64,000 bases of DNA, taken from assembly GCF_047948215.1 (NCBI RefSeq), contig NC_134460.1:11427001-11491000 (forward strand), in the 5' to 3' direction. Shown in pieces: positions 11,380 through 21,166 of the stretch (the first letter of the stretch is position 1; each line of letters begins with the position of its first letter). A model generated the notes under the pieces. The model did no database searches. It was not told the origin of the DNA and saw only the letters and a program-made list of their open reading frames with translations. The translations under genes and the position numbers were made by a program. Source of the stretch: Lycorma delicatula. Its lineage: Eukaryota > Arthropoda > Insecta > Hemiptera > Fulgoridae.

Positions 11380-11781
11380 GATAATTTTGTAGTATTCCTA
11401 GAAAATCTTGCAGGAGAAGTTATGAGGCATAGAGGTCGTAAAGTCTTAATCGCTGGAGACTTTAATGCCAAAAGTCCCGAATTTGTGGGAACTGTAAATA
11501 GTCTAAGAGGGCGTCACCTGAGTGAGTATGTTAATACACTAGGGCTGACGTGTATAAACGGTGAAGATATGACGTTCCGTAGACGAATGTCGTGTTCGGC
11601 AATAGATTTAGCCTTTACAACGAGTACTGATATTAACGACTTCTTTGAATGGAGGATTATTAATAAAGAGAGTTTATCGGACCATCTATTTATAGCATTT
11701 GAGTCCCGATCAAGGGAAATTCGTGTAATGTCAGGAAGGGTGATCGTCTCCAAAAAAGGATACGGTTTAGGGACAGAATAA
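11380..11781 (+). pseudogene. R1-clade LINE: C-terminal half of AP-type endonuclease
   Basis: The frame is open from the truncation point, reading DNFVVFLENLAGEVMRHRG, and continues to a stop at 11779-11781. It shows GDFNAKS (catalytic Asp/Asn box), SAIDLAF and SDHLFIAF (Ser-Asp-His box), the second half of an apurinic-like endonuclease that nicks target DNA. The first half, with the catalytic glutamate, is missing. The domain runs out of frame at a run of six A's (11752-11757): reading on in another frame gives RFRDRIILRLAGD and joins the reverse-transcriptase frame that continues at 11802. So a one-base slip in the A-run broke a single ORF2. The start at 11422 is just the first internal ATG. 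Confidence 0.88.
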
Positions 11782-11801
11782 TCCTAAGACTTGCTGGCGA
11801 T

Positions 11802-13991
11802 ATGTCCCCCGAAGACTTTGTGGAACAAGTTCAAGAGGAATGCGGAAAATCGGGGGTCTTAGTTTATCCCCGGAGGCAGCAACATGCTTACTGGTGGTCG
11901 CCTGATTTGGAACAACTACGGAAGGCAGCATGGAAAGCAAGAAGAGCCTACCAAAGATCGGGTAGGCAGAATGCTAGATTAAGGGATGCTGCGCGTGAGG
12001 TATACGTGGAAGCAAGGAATGCATATAATGCATCAATTAAAAGGGCTAAAGCCAGTTGCTGGAAGCGATTGTGTCAAGATATAGATGCTGATCCATGGGG
12101 CAGGGGTTTTAAAATTGTTACCAACAAGTTAGGGAAGAGATTACCTGCCTTAACAGACTATAAGATCCATCGTGTTGTTAAGGAATTATTTCCTCAGCAA
12201 GCGGATCCTATTCGGGAAGAGATTGTGGATAATAGCTTTGAACTTCTTGACGCTAGTGAGCTATTAATGGCGGTGAAAAGACTGAAGCTACATAAGGGAC
12301 TCGGGCCAGATGGCGTTCCAGCCGAGATCATCAGAATGTTAGCAGAGAGGATGCCTGCAGAGCTTCTTAATATCATGAATAAGATCCTGACAGATGGTTG
12401 TATTCCAATGCAATGGAAAGAGTCCAGGTTGGCCCTTATCAAGAAACCGGGGACCGATGACTTACAAGTAGCATGTAGACCTATATGCATGATTAATAAC
12501 ATCTGCAAACTCCTAGAGAGATTGTTGGAATTGCGGCTGAAAAATGCGATTGAAGAACATGGTGGCCTTTCTAACGCACAATTTGGTTTCCGTAAGGGGC
12601 GTTCTACGGTGGGTGCTGTTAAGACAGTTATGCGTCTGGTGGACGAAGCGGCATCGGGTACTTGGCGCACCAGGAAGATACCAATTGTGATATTGCTTGA
12701 TGTGAGCAATGCTTTTAATTCGCTGAAATGGGATGCGATCCTACAAGCGTTGAGAGATAAGGATATTCCTGGATACCTAAGAAGAATTATCCAGAATTAC
12801 CTGCAGGATAGGTTTGTTGTTTGTCACCAGGGTAGATCCTGCTTCCGCTTCAAAGTGACGTGTGGAGTGCCTCAAGGCTCTGTATTGGGGCCACTCCTTT
12901 GGAATCTGGTCTATGACGGAATTCTCGGGCTGAGTTATCCTCTGGGTGTTTTCCCAGTGGCTTATGCTGACGACCTGGCCTTGGTTGTTACTGGAAAAAC
13001 TGAAGTAGAGGTATCGGAGAAGGCAAACGCAGCGATACGAATGGCAGAAGTCTGGATGTCTACTAAAGGCTTAAAACTTTCGCACGGTAAAACAAAATAC
13101 GTAGTCATGACAGGTCGTAGGAGAATATCTGACATCCTAATTCGAGTAGGGGGTAATCTCGTCCAGCAACAGACTTCAGCCAAATATTTAGGGATCTGGC
13201 TTGACAAGAGGAGGAGTTTTACGGCACACGTGAATGAAATACGTAAACGAGCTGAATGCACGGTCAAAAGTCTTAGCAGATTACTCGGTAATATGACAGG
13301 ATCCAGAACTGCGAAGCGTAAGATTTACGCTCACGTAGTTAATTCCATCTTACTTTACGGTATACAAGTCAGGGAAAGAGCTCTGCGTGCCGACAAGAAG
13401 AGAAGGGCCCTTGAAGGAATTCAACGGCGCATGGGCTTAAGAGTGATATGCGCATATTCTTCAGTCACCACCGAGGCAGTACTCGTAATTGCACGAGTTC
13501 CTCCGCTTAAACAACTGGCGGAGATGCGAGTGAGTATAGCATGTGGACAACCTTCTAAAGAAGCATATGAAGAGATGCTGCGTAATTGGCAACATCGTTT
13601 GGTTGTAGCCAACACGGGACGATGGACACATCGTTTGATACCTTTGATCCGACCATGGATAGAAAGGAAGTTCGGGGACATAAATTACTGGATAACGCAA
13701 TTTTTTACAGGGCATTGGTCGTTCAGGTCCTATTTATGTGCGAGACTAAGGGTAGATAACAACAACTGTCCTTACTGTGGGGCATATGATTCCCCTGAAC
13801 ATGTAGTATTTGAATGTAACCGTTGGACTGAAAGCAGGCAATCCTGTGTAAGACGTATAGGGCCATTATCTACGGAGAATGTGGTGGATAAAATGCAACT
13901 TAACGAGGATAACTATAATGTTATCTCGTCGTTTATAACCGCAGTTATAAAGAAGAAAGATGAAGAAGCTCAAGAAGAAACCGCTCGCTGA
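11802..13991 (+). CDS. R1-clade LINE ORF2: reverse transcriptase and zinc finger
   Basis: A 729-codon frame, intact from the frameshift to its natural stop. It encodes the reverse transcriptase that copies element RNA at the nicked target. Order: linker (1-150), RT from about 160 with HKGLGPDGVPAEI, CRPICMINNICKLLERLL, AQFGFRKGRSTVGAV, VILLDVSNAFNSLKWD, CGVPQGSVLGPLLWN, and YADD at residues 388-391 (metal-binding aspartates present). A thumb/connection region follows, then a CCHC finger at residues 656-672 (CPYC...H....C). There is no RNase H domain, as usual in R1-clade elements. The ATG at 11802 is not the true start: the frame is the downstream part of ORF2 cut off by the A-run slip. Active movement is unlikely because the endonuclease is truncated. 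The minus-strand frames inside it are shadows. Confidence 0.92.
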   Translation: MSPEDFVEQVQEECGKSGVLVYPRRQQHAYWWSPDLEQLRKAAWKARRAYQRSGRQNARLRDAAREVYVEARNAYNASIKRAKASCWKRLCQDIDADPWGRGFKIVTNKLGKRLPALTDYKIHRVVKELFPQQADPIREEIVDNSFELLDASELLMAVKRLKLHKGLGPDGVPAEIIRMLAERMPAELLNIMNKILTDGCIPMQWKESRLALIKKPGTDDLQVACRPICMINNICKLLERLLELRLKNAIEEHGGLSNAQFGFRKGRSTVGAVKTVMRLVDEAASGTWRTRKIPIVILLDVSNAFNSLKWDAILQALRDKDIPGYLRRIIQNYLQDRFVVCHQGRSCFRFKVTCGVPQGSVLGPLLWNLVYDGILGLSYPLGVFPVAYADDLALVVTGKTEVEVSEKANAAIRMAEVWMSTKGLKLSHGKTKYVVMTGRRRISDILIRVGGNLVQQQTSAKYLGIWLDKRRSFTAHVNEIRKRAECTVKSLSRLLGNMTGSRTAKRKIYAHVVNSILLYGIQVRERALRADKKRRALEGIQRRMGLRVICAYSSVTTEAVLVIARVPPLKQLAEMRVSIACGQPSKEAYEEMLRNWQHRLVVANTGRWTHRLIPLIRPWIERKFGDINYWITQFFTGHWSFRSYLCARLRVDNNNCPYCGAYDSPEHVVFECNRWTESRQSCVRRIGPLSTENVVDKMQLNEDNYNVISSFITAVIKKKDEEAQEETAR

Positions 13992-14572
13992 TGACGGCTT
14001 GTCGTAGGTGGAATTTTCGTTTGTCAATATTTGAGAGAATGGGAAATATTGAGATATAGCTTTGATTGTGGTTTACACACAAAAAAAAAAAAACAAAAAA
14101 CAAAAATTATAAAATATGTATAAAAATGTATTAATATACTGAAAACTTACAAGAGGAAATTGTTTGTTGTTGAGGGGAAGCTGATGATGGAGTTCTGGTT
14201 TGTAGGTTTTATCGGATAAGTGGTGAAGGAACTTATAGATTCTTAAACTTTGTGTTTCTTATATTATAAGTTTATAAAAATTGTTGACGGGTAATTTAAG
14301 GTGGTGCTCTTGCTCGATTGTGATGACGGACAGCCGAAGGTGGAGCTCATGCTCGTTCGTGCTTGCGTGGATGGGCAGAGAGGTGAAGAAACCTGAGGAC
14401 TCCGTGGCTTAAGTTTTAAACTAATTGGTTGGGTTGGTATGATATCATATAAACAAAAAAGTGAGAGATTAAAGAATAGGATTAAAGGAGGATTAAAGAA
14501 TCATAGACTGTTGCTGAGAGAACAAGGGTGGTGGACTCTCAGTAATCAGTGTATGATGAATATCTATAAAAT
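13992..14572 (+). other. R1-clade LINE 3' UTR, first part
   Basis: Non-coding. It carries an internal A-rich tract at 14080-14106 that could be mistaken for the element's end, but the true A-tail is at 21142-21151. A roughly 30-bp stretch recurs in approximate form: GGTGGTGCTCTTGCTCG and GGTGGAGCTCATGCTCG at about 14301 and 14340, each linked to GTGATGACGGACAG/GTGCTTGCGTGGATG. These may be diverged tandem units. Confidence 0.65.
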
Positions 14573-14584
14573 AAATAAAAGAGC
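14573..14584. repeat. Left target-site duplication of the I-like LINE
   Basis: AAATAAAAGAGC here is repeated at 20999-21010, immediately after the A-rich tail of the I-like element. Because the first bases are A's, the left part merges with the tail; at least TAAAAGAGC is unambiguous. Confidence 0.85.
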
Positions 14585-15119
14585 GCCCTGAGGTAGGTAA
14601 TCCCCACGTCCGGAACACAACATCTACGTTCCACGTCCAGGGCGGTAACAGCCGTACTTATGTACAATACATATAGCTGGCTAACGGGGCTCCGAGTAAA
14701 TTCCTCGGATGTGCTCTTCTTTTGACCTGTTTCCACCTTCAGGTCCCCTCATGGATTGGATTTTTTGGCTACCTGCAGGATATGAACAATTTATGGATTA
14801 GGAAGTGGACATATACCAAACTTAGAGCTGGCGATGTGGCGGCCACGGTCGAAGTTATTTGCAGGTGTAACGGAGACCTTTCGTCGTCCACATGCCCCCC
14901 GCGATGGCAAGCATGTAGTTAAGGTGCCCATGTTGTTCGGAGCATGGGAGCCCTGAAAGCCTCGGTGTGTAAGGGCCTGGAGTCAGTGCAGAGACTGCGC
15001 ATCCGCTCTCTGCCAGGACATATGCCGGTTCCACCGGAGTACCGGAACGGACCTCCAGGGTTGGTAGCCCTGGAGTGGGGGTGTACCCCGGCGGCTAGCC
15101 TTACTACAGAAGGGATTTA
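14585..15119 (+). promoter_or_regulatory. I-like LINE 5' UTR, GC-rich with hairpins
   Basis: This leader probably holds the internal promoter that such elements carry at their 5' end (family knowledge, not proven here). Visible hairpins: CTCCAGGG/CCCTGGAG at 15053-15075 with a 7-base loop; CCGGT/ACCGG around 15025-15045; and CTCCGAG/CTCGGA near 14690-14710. Two 66-codon frames inside have no motif and are not called. Confidence 0.55.
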
Positions 15120-16652
15120 TTGTTCATGCAAGTTGAACAATTAAACGTGGCAGAGGGTGCACGTAAACACCCTCGTTTAGAACCAGCCGTTTCGCCTGAG
15201 GCAAAACGGAGAAAAAGTGCAGAAACCAAAAGAATAGAGATTGAGGCTAGAAAAAGCTTACAAAAAGCTTTTTTTAAGAGCAATAATACACCGAAACCTA
15301 AATATTTGGTTGTTACCAAGGAGGATGGAAATTTTTCGAAGGTGAGTCCTTTTCTCATCGCTCGGGAGATAACCAAATGCGCTGGTGGACCTGTAAAAGA
15401 AATAAGGAAGACCTTCATGAGACTTCATGTTGAGACTGTAAATGAAGTCCAGTCTCAAAAGATTTTGGGGCTTAAAAAGATTGGAGAACTGGCTGTACAT
15501 GTCGATCCCCACAGTACGCTCAACACCTCAAGAGGTGTGGTCGTCTGTCGGGATCTTCTAAATTGCACGCAGCAAGAAATTGTTGAGGAGTTGTCATCAC
15601 AGGAAGTAATTGAGTGTCGCCGATTGAACATGAGGAGGAATGGCGAAGTCCTACCTTCAGCCTCTCATGTTCTCACATTTAACCGGCCTAACTTGCCGGA
15701 GAAGATTAGAGCGGGGATACATCGATTGGATGTGCGGGCATTTATCCCGCAGCCAATGCGATGCTTCAAGTGCCAACATTTTGGCCACACCGCCATCAAA
15801 TGTGAGAGAACGCAAATATGCGTGTGCGGCGAAGAGGTGCATGAGGGAGAGCCGTGTAAAGAGCCCCCTACATGCATCAATTGCAAGGGACAGCATTCAT
15901 GTAGATCCAGGAATTGTCCTGTCTACAAAGAAGAAGTAGCTGTGCAGGAAGTTAAAACTCTGCAGAAAGTTAGCTACATCGAAGCTAAAAAGATTGTTAA
16001 CGCCCGCAAACCCAGAGCAACAACATCTTATGCTCAGGCTGCGGCTACTGTTCCTGCTCCTGCTCCAATTGCTGTAGATGAAAGTCAGCTCATTAGTAAA
16101 CTTGCTCCGAACTTGGCTAACATGATTGAAAGAATTATTGACAACAAAATGAAATCTTTCAACATTAAAGATCCAATAAAGCCAAAGATATTAGTACAGC
16201 CTCCTCCCGAAGATAAAACAGCGAAAGCTGCTCTCGCTCTGAGGAAAACGGACCCCAAAGCAGAATACCAAGTCCGTCTTAGTGAGATTCTTGATGACAA
16301 GAAAACAATAATATCTTCAGAGACTGTTATGGAGGCTCCCAAGCCTCCTGCAACTGAAGTGGCCTCTAAGCCTCAGAGGCCACAAAAAATCACACACGGG
16401 GGGCGAGTGTCCCCCCTCCCACAGGCGGTTGCCGGTGCTATCCCCGTGTCGGGGAGTGGCCAGGTTGCCGCCTCTCAATCGGCGCCTGAAACCGGCGCCG
16501 ATCCATGTCCGACGTCGTCGGCGGCTTCGGTGGTCTCCGACACGGAGACCGGAAGCCTTACAGGCGACGACCTTCTCCGCGAACATGCTGCTGTTCGCAA
16601 CATGGAGAAGAAGCGGAAAAAAGGTTGGCCGAAAGGAAAACTCAGACAATAA
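15120..16652 (+). CDS. I-like LINE ORF1: gag-like nucleic-acid-binding protein
   Basis: An intact 510-codon protein that would coat element RNA and carry it to the nucleus. It has a basic N-terminus (KRRK near residue 30), an RRM-like/PRE_C2HC-like middle region (about 60-200, with HVLTFNRPNLPEKI), then three cysteine knuckles: CFKCQHFGHTAIKC at residues 215-228, a CVC...H....C variant at 234-246 and CINC...H at 252-259. After that comes an A/P-rich stretch (ATVPAPAPIAVDE), a helical region LAPNLANMIERIIDNKMKSF, and a basic end (KKRKKGWPKGK). The tail from about 16380 is far richer in G/C than the rest. The start chosen is the first ATG after the leader; an in-frame ATG follows two codons later. 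ORF2 opens five bases after its stop, in another frame. Confidence 0.9.
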   Translation: MFMQVEQLNVAEGARKHPRLEPAVSPEAKRRKSAETKRIEIEARKSLQKAFFKSNNTPKPKYLVVTKEDGNFSKVSPFLIAREITKCAGGPVKEIRKTFMRLHVETVNEVQSQKILGLKKIGELAVHVDPHSTLNTSRGVVVCRDLLNCTQQEIVEELSSQEVIECRRLNMRRNGEVLPSASHVLTFNRPNLPEKIRAGIHRLDVRAFIPQPMRCFKCQHFGHTAIKCERTQICVCGEEVHEGEPCKEPPTCINCKGQHSCRSRNCPVYKEEVAVQEVKTLQKVSYIEAKKIVNARKPRATTSYAQAAATVPAPAPIAVDESQLISKLAPNLANMIERIIDNKMKSFNIKDPIKPKILVQPPPEDKTAKAALALRKTDPKAEYQVRLSEILDDKKTIISSETVMEAPKPPATEVASKPQRPQKITHGGRVSPLPQAVAGAIPVSGSGQVAASQSAPETGADPCPTSSAASVVSDTETGSLTGDDLLREHAAVRNMEKKRKKGWPKGKLRQ

Positions 16653-16657
16653 TTTAA

Positions 16658-19600
16658 TTTAAAATTAGTGAGTCGATACTACAGTGGAACATCAATGGAT
16701 GTTTTTCAAACATCCATGAGCTCCAACGCTTGGTACATGATGTAGACCCGATCTGTATATGTCTGCAAGAAACACATTTCCGCCGAAATGAAAATTTTAA
16801 ATTAAAAGGATTCAACATATTTCGGCGAGATCAACCGCCAAATATAAGAGTTAGAGGTGGAGTAGCTATATTAACATCGACTAGAGCTACCACCGAAGCG
16901 GTTGTTCTAAACACAAACCTACAAGCGGTCGCCGTTAGAATGAAGCGTCCGCTCTAGGTCACTGTCTACAGCATATACTTACCGAATTACGATTGGAATA
17001 AGGATGACATAGAAAGACTAATTTCCGAGCTTCCCCCACCTATTTTACTGGTGGGTGACTTTAACGCTCATAATTCTCTCTGGGGATCGGATCGAGTAGA
17101 TCCCCGTGGAAGAGAACTGGAAGGGTTCCTGATGAATTCAGAACTTATTATTTTAAACGACGGATCAGGAACCTTTTTCAATGCCAGAGATGGATCGACG
17201 TCCTGTATAGATCTTGCACTTATAAGCGGATCGATAGCACCGAGGTACAGCTTCCATGTTATAGACGATCTGCATGGAAGCGATCATTTCCCGGTGCAAA
17301 TTGTAACTGATGTTACAAGAACAATATATCCCATCCCTAAAAGATGGTTATTTGAAAAGGCAGACTGGACGAGCTTCACAGCTAGAACGATACTCCCGGA
17401 AACAACTGGAGTTATAGGAGACGATGTCGACGCCATAACAAATGCAATAATTGAGTCGGCATCGAGATATATTCCCAAGACATCTGGGAAACTTACAAAG
17501 AAACCCGTTCCATGGTGGAACGATGAAATAAGTGAAGCTATAAAAAGAAAGAAAAGGGCGTATAATGCCTTTAAGAAGCGTCCTAGTATAGAAAATCTTG
17601 TTGCCTTTAAGAAATACAGGGCGTATGCAAAACGTCTTATGATAGATTCGAAAAAACGATCCTGGCAGCAATACGTGTCATCCATCGACAAAACTACTAC
17701 TGCATCAGATGTTTGGAGGAAAGTGAAGGCGATTTGTGGGCGTAATGATTTTGCTCCCATAACTAGCCTTCAAGATGAAGATGAAATAAAAGATACTCCA
17801 TATGAAATTGCAGAGCTGTTATCCAATCATTTCGAAAAGGCCAGCAAAACGGCCAACTACGAGGAAGGTTTTCGAACCAAAAAAGAAGAACTCGAAGGTC
17901 TACTAAATTTTAGAACTGAGTATAATTACTCATATAATGTACCATTTAAAATGGAAGAACTCGCGAAAGCGTTGGAAAAATCAGGTAACACAGCTGCTGG
18001 TCCGGATGAAATCCACTATAATATGATCAGGCAGCTGAATACCACTGCAAAGTGTAGATTATTAGAACTTTATAATAAAATATGGCGGGATGGAACGTAC
18101 CCGCAGCAGTGAAAAAAAGCTCATGTTGTTCCAGTACCAAAGAAAAATAAAAATTTAACAGACCCCAATAGCTACCGTCCTATTTCTTTGACGTGTGCTA
18201 TGGGGAAAATATTGGAAAAAATGATTAATAATCGACTCGTCTGGGTTTTGGAAAAAGAAAACCTGATATCACCGTATCAAGCAGGTTTTCGACAATACCA
18301 TTCTACCACTGATCAAATGATCAGCTTAGAGGACATTATATATAACAGCTTTATTACAAGGAAACATTGTGTCGGAGTCTTCTTTGATCTTCAAAAGGCT
18401 TTCGATATGACCTGGCGTCATGGTATAATGCTCCAGTTTCATGAATGGGGCATTCGTGGCAATCTGCCTATACTGCTCAGCAACTACATGAATGACCGTA
18501 CCTTCCAAGTACGCGTCAAAAATGAATATTCATGTGAAAGAATATTGGAAAATGGCATACCGCAAGGTTCGCCGTTGAGCGGTACCTTGTTTACCATTGC
18601 CATTAATAAATTGATATTAGCCATTCCAGTAGAAATCAACAAAAGCGTCTATGTTGATGATCTGGCAATCATATATGCCAGCAACAAGACTGCTATGGTG
18701 AGGTACAAATTGCAACGAGCGATCAATGCTCTAAATGAAGTTGCAAGGAATACAGGATTCCAATTCTCACCAGAAAAAACGTGCTGTGTACACTTTTGTA
18801 GGAAGAGAATTCCTCATCAAAGTCCTGCTTTGACAATTGACGATAATCCAATACAATATAAAGACAGCGTAAGGTATTTAGGACTAGTATTGGATAAATC
18901 CCTTACATGGGGATTACATATACAGGACTTGAGTGATAGATGCAAAAGAGCCCTAAACATTATAAAATGTTTATCGAACTTAAATTGGGGCTCAGAAAAA
19001 AAGACATTATTGAGATTGTATAAAGCATTGGTTCAATCTAAACTAGACTACGGATGTATCGTATATTCATCCGCTAGAAAGTCGCACTTAAGAAAGTTAG
19101 ACTTAGTTCATAATAGCGGAATAAGATACACAACAGGTGATTTCCGCACAAGTCCGGCGGCTAGTCTGATGTCTGAAGCCGGAATAATGCCACTACATTA
19201 TAGAAGAGAGATCCTCTTGTTAAGATATGCAGCAAATATATGGGCTTTTCCTGCTCATATAAATAATAAATTGTTTACAAATCATCCCATGGCTGCATTA
19301 TACGAACGTCGTGCTACCTATTCCAGACCAGCCGGAATTAGGTACCACGAATTAAGAAGAAAATATGAAATTGCTATACCAGAGACTCTAGCAATTTCTA
19401 CTAGAGAAATACCGCCATGGCTCTTGCCAGCGGTAAATATAAGTTTGGATCTCTCTCAAGGAGAAATAAAAAAGAAACCAGCAGTGATCATCCAGCAGGA
19501 ATTATTCGCAACCGTCAGTAATTATGAAGAACATATTAGAATTTATACTGACGGTTCTAAAACCGAACATGGGGTTGGATGCTCGATATATGTAAATGAA

Positions 19601-20302
19601 GAAGCCCACTTTTGGAGACTGCCAGATGTGGCCAGTGTCTACACGGCAGAACTCACTGCAATTCAGCAAGCTCTTCGCTACACTGAACACTATTGCGAAG
19701 AGAGAGTGCTAATATGTTCCGATTCATTAAGTGCACTCGTTGCAATTCGGAACAAGAACATTAAGGATGTCCTAATTGCAAACATCCTGTCCATTTTATA
19801 CGTACTAAAACAACGAGGACAGCGATGCGTATTTGTATGGACTCCGGGGCATGCTGGTATTACAGGTAATGAAATCGCAGACGAAGCTGCCAGAAAGGCA
19901 ACAGTCTGCGATGATTTGGATGCATTTCCTGTAAGAGTAGCAGATGTTAAAAACCGTCTAACAAACATAGTAAGAAACAAGTGGAACGCTGAATGAAGGA
20001 GTTTAAATACAAAATTAAACTCAATTAAAACTTCTCCTTATAAATGGAAAAGCGACTTTAAATTGACTCGCCGTGAACAAGTAGCGGTGACCAGACTTAG
20101 AATCGGTCACACGCGATTAACAAATTTATATTTGTTAACCGGCGAAGTGAGACCAATGTGCGGTGTTTGTAATAAAACACTGACAATCAAGCATCTAATA
20201 GAAGAGTGTACCACATATGAGGACCTCAAAAAGAGGTTCCGTCTTAGAAATAATATTAGTGCTGATCTGGATAATGGAAATGAAGAAAATATAGTTTTTT
20301 AG
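16658..20302 (+). pseudogene. I-like LINE ORF2: endonuclease, reverse transcriptase, RNase H
   Basis: One long frame in a single register, closed by three in-frame stops: TAG 16955-16957, TGA 18110-18112 (a likely TGG Trp in PQQWKKA), and TGA 19994-19996. Endonuclease motifs: SILQWNINGC, CLQETHF (catalytic Glu), GDFNAHNSLWGSD, SDHFPV. RT: SYRPISLTCAMGKILEKM, FFDLQKAFDMTW, GIPQGSPLSG, YVDD at 18650-18661. RNase H: IYTDGSK (Asp at 19550), YTAELTAIQQAL, CSDSLSAL, TPGHAGITGNEIADEAA. The C-terminus has a CCHC-like RPMCGVCNKTLTIKHLIEEC. All catalytic acids I can place are present. No in-frame ATG lies between the upstream stop (16655-16657) and SILQWNING, so the ORF2 start was either lost or is not AUG. 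The protein cannot be made full length without stop readthrough. Confidence 0.9.
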
Positions 20303-20998
20303 TATATTTTTACACGCCAGTGGACTTCTTAAAATTCTATAAAATGGAAGTTTAAAGCTGTGGTAAAAGATACTCTAAGCGGTAGTTTTATATATACATA
20401 TAAGGGAGTCTCGAAGCGTGGCACGTATAGTGACGGGAGGTAGCCCTCTTGCCTAGGCCATTTTGGCTCACCTGCATTCAAGAGCAGTGAGTCGGGGTGT
20501 GTCCGATGATGGCATGGGGGACCCTCAAGGGTGGATTGAGGGCGCGAGGCTATGGGTGTACGCCGTGCATGCCTATGGCCTGATATAAGAAGGATTCAAC
20601 TGCCACGGCACCCTGGCACGACTGATGTACTGCTCAACGGCGGTTCTGGTCGCCCCGAGGGTGCTTAAGCAAACTATAAATGAGACTTCGTAGAAGAAAG
20701 AAAGATATGGTATTGATTAGTTTAATTTTAATTTTAAGTTCATGGTCTTTTGAGAACCTATCTCAAATTTTAATATTGGGGCCCTTTACACCCCGTAAGT
20801 GTTTGTGATTGTCCTTGTCTTTCATGTTTTAATGTTTATTGTGAAGTTTGTGTTTTTAAATAAAATGTAAGGGCCCTTTACACCCTTACATATGACGATC
20901 CTGATGGAGATAATAATTTCTTTTAAAGAATGTGACGAGGGCTAATGACCTTAGCAGTCGATGCCCGTAAAAATTCAGTTAAAAAAAAATAAATAAAA
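20303..20998 (+). other. I-like LINE 3' UTR and A-tail
   Basis: Non-coding. The block at 20440-20660 is GC-rich and resembles the relic at 8786-9166. GGGCCCTTTACACC occurs twice (about 20778 and 20870) around a short spacer, a local duplication. The end is a tract of A's with T interruptions up to 20998. Confidence 0.75.
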
Positions 20999-21010
20999 AA
21001 ATAAAAGAGC
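20999..21010. repeat. Right target-site duplication of the I-like LINE
   Basis: The AAATAAAAGAGC copy that closes the inner insertion. From 21011 onward the interrupted R1-clade 3' UTR resumes. Confidence 0.85.
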
Positions 21011-21151
21011 TAACCGGTGAACTGACCTGCCGTGCCGGACATACAGCCGGCGGGCGTGGAGGCGAGCTAGAGTAAAGGACACTCCTCTGGCGCGAGTCAA
21101 ACTTGATTGTAGATCCGTTCCACAGGAGTAGGTGGGAATATAAAAAAAAAA
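21011..21151 (+). other. R1-clade LINE 3' end, resumed after the insertion
   Basis: A GC-rich 131 bp that ends in GGTGGGAATAT and an A-run directly before the second 15-bp duplication. I infer that it belongs to the outer element because it lies between the inner element's right duplication and the outer element's right duplication. Confidence 0.75.
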
Positions 21152-21166
21152 AGCGGTATTGTGAGT
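21152..21166. repeat. Right target-site duplication of the R1-clade LINE
   Basis: The second copy of AGCGGTATTGTGAGT. Removing 11366-21166 would restore the pre-insertion sequence. Confidence 0.9.

Larger units (their letters stand above)
14585..20998 (+). mobile_element. I-like LINE (I/Nimb group), near full length
   Basis: A 6.4-kb non-LTR retrotransposon with a GC-rich 5' UTR (14585-15119), ORF1 (15120-16652), ORF2 (16658-20302) and a 3' UTR to an A-rich end (AAAAAAAAATAAATAAAAAA). The order endonuclease - reverse transcriptase - RNase H in ORF2, plus three cysteine knuckles in ORF1, fits the I superfamily; I cannot separate I from Nimb without a tree. It lies in the 3' UTR of the R1-clade LINE in the same orientation, so it is younger. 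ORF1 is intact and ORF2 has only three point nonsense changes and no frameshift, so decay is recent. Confidence 0.9.
11366..21151 (+). mobile_element. R1-clade LINE, 5'-truncated, split by an I-like LINE
   Basis: The outer element of a nest. Its own sequence is 11366-14584 plus 21011-21151; the 6.4 kb between is a later insertion. It starts inside the endonuclease domain, so the original integration was 5'-truncated. Its 3' UTR (13992-14584, then 21011-21151) ends in TAAAAAAAAAAA. R1 clade is inferred from the RT (VILLDVSNAFNSLKWD, VAYADDLALVV) and the C-terminal CCHC finger. The flanks are not rDNA, so this is not an R1 in its usual 28S site; members of the clade that use other sites are known. 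The base composition is visibly less AT-rich than the surroundings. Confidence 0.88.

Noticed and set aside
12194..12709. 171-codon minus-strand frame inside the R1-clade ORF2
   Set aside because: Antisense shadow of a well-supported reverse-transcriptase frame; no motif of its own.
14080..14110. A-rich tract taken as the 3' end of the R1-clade LINE
   Set aside because: The target-site duplication is found only after the A-run at 21142-21151, so this tract is internal.
17284..17760. 158-codon minus-strand frame inside the I-like ORF2
   Set aside because: Antisense shadow of the linker between endonuclease and reverse transcriptase.
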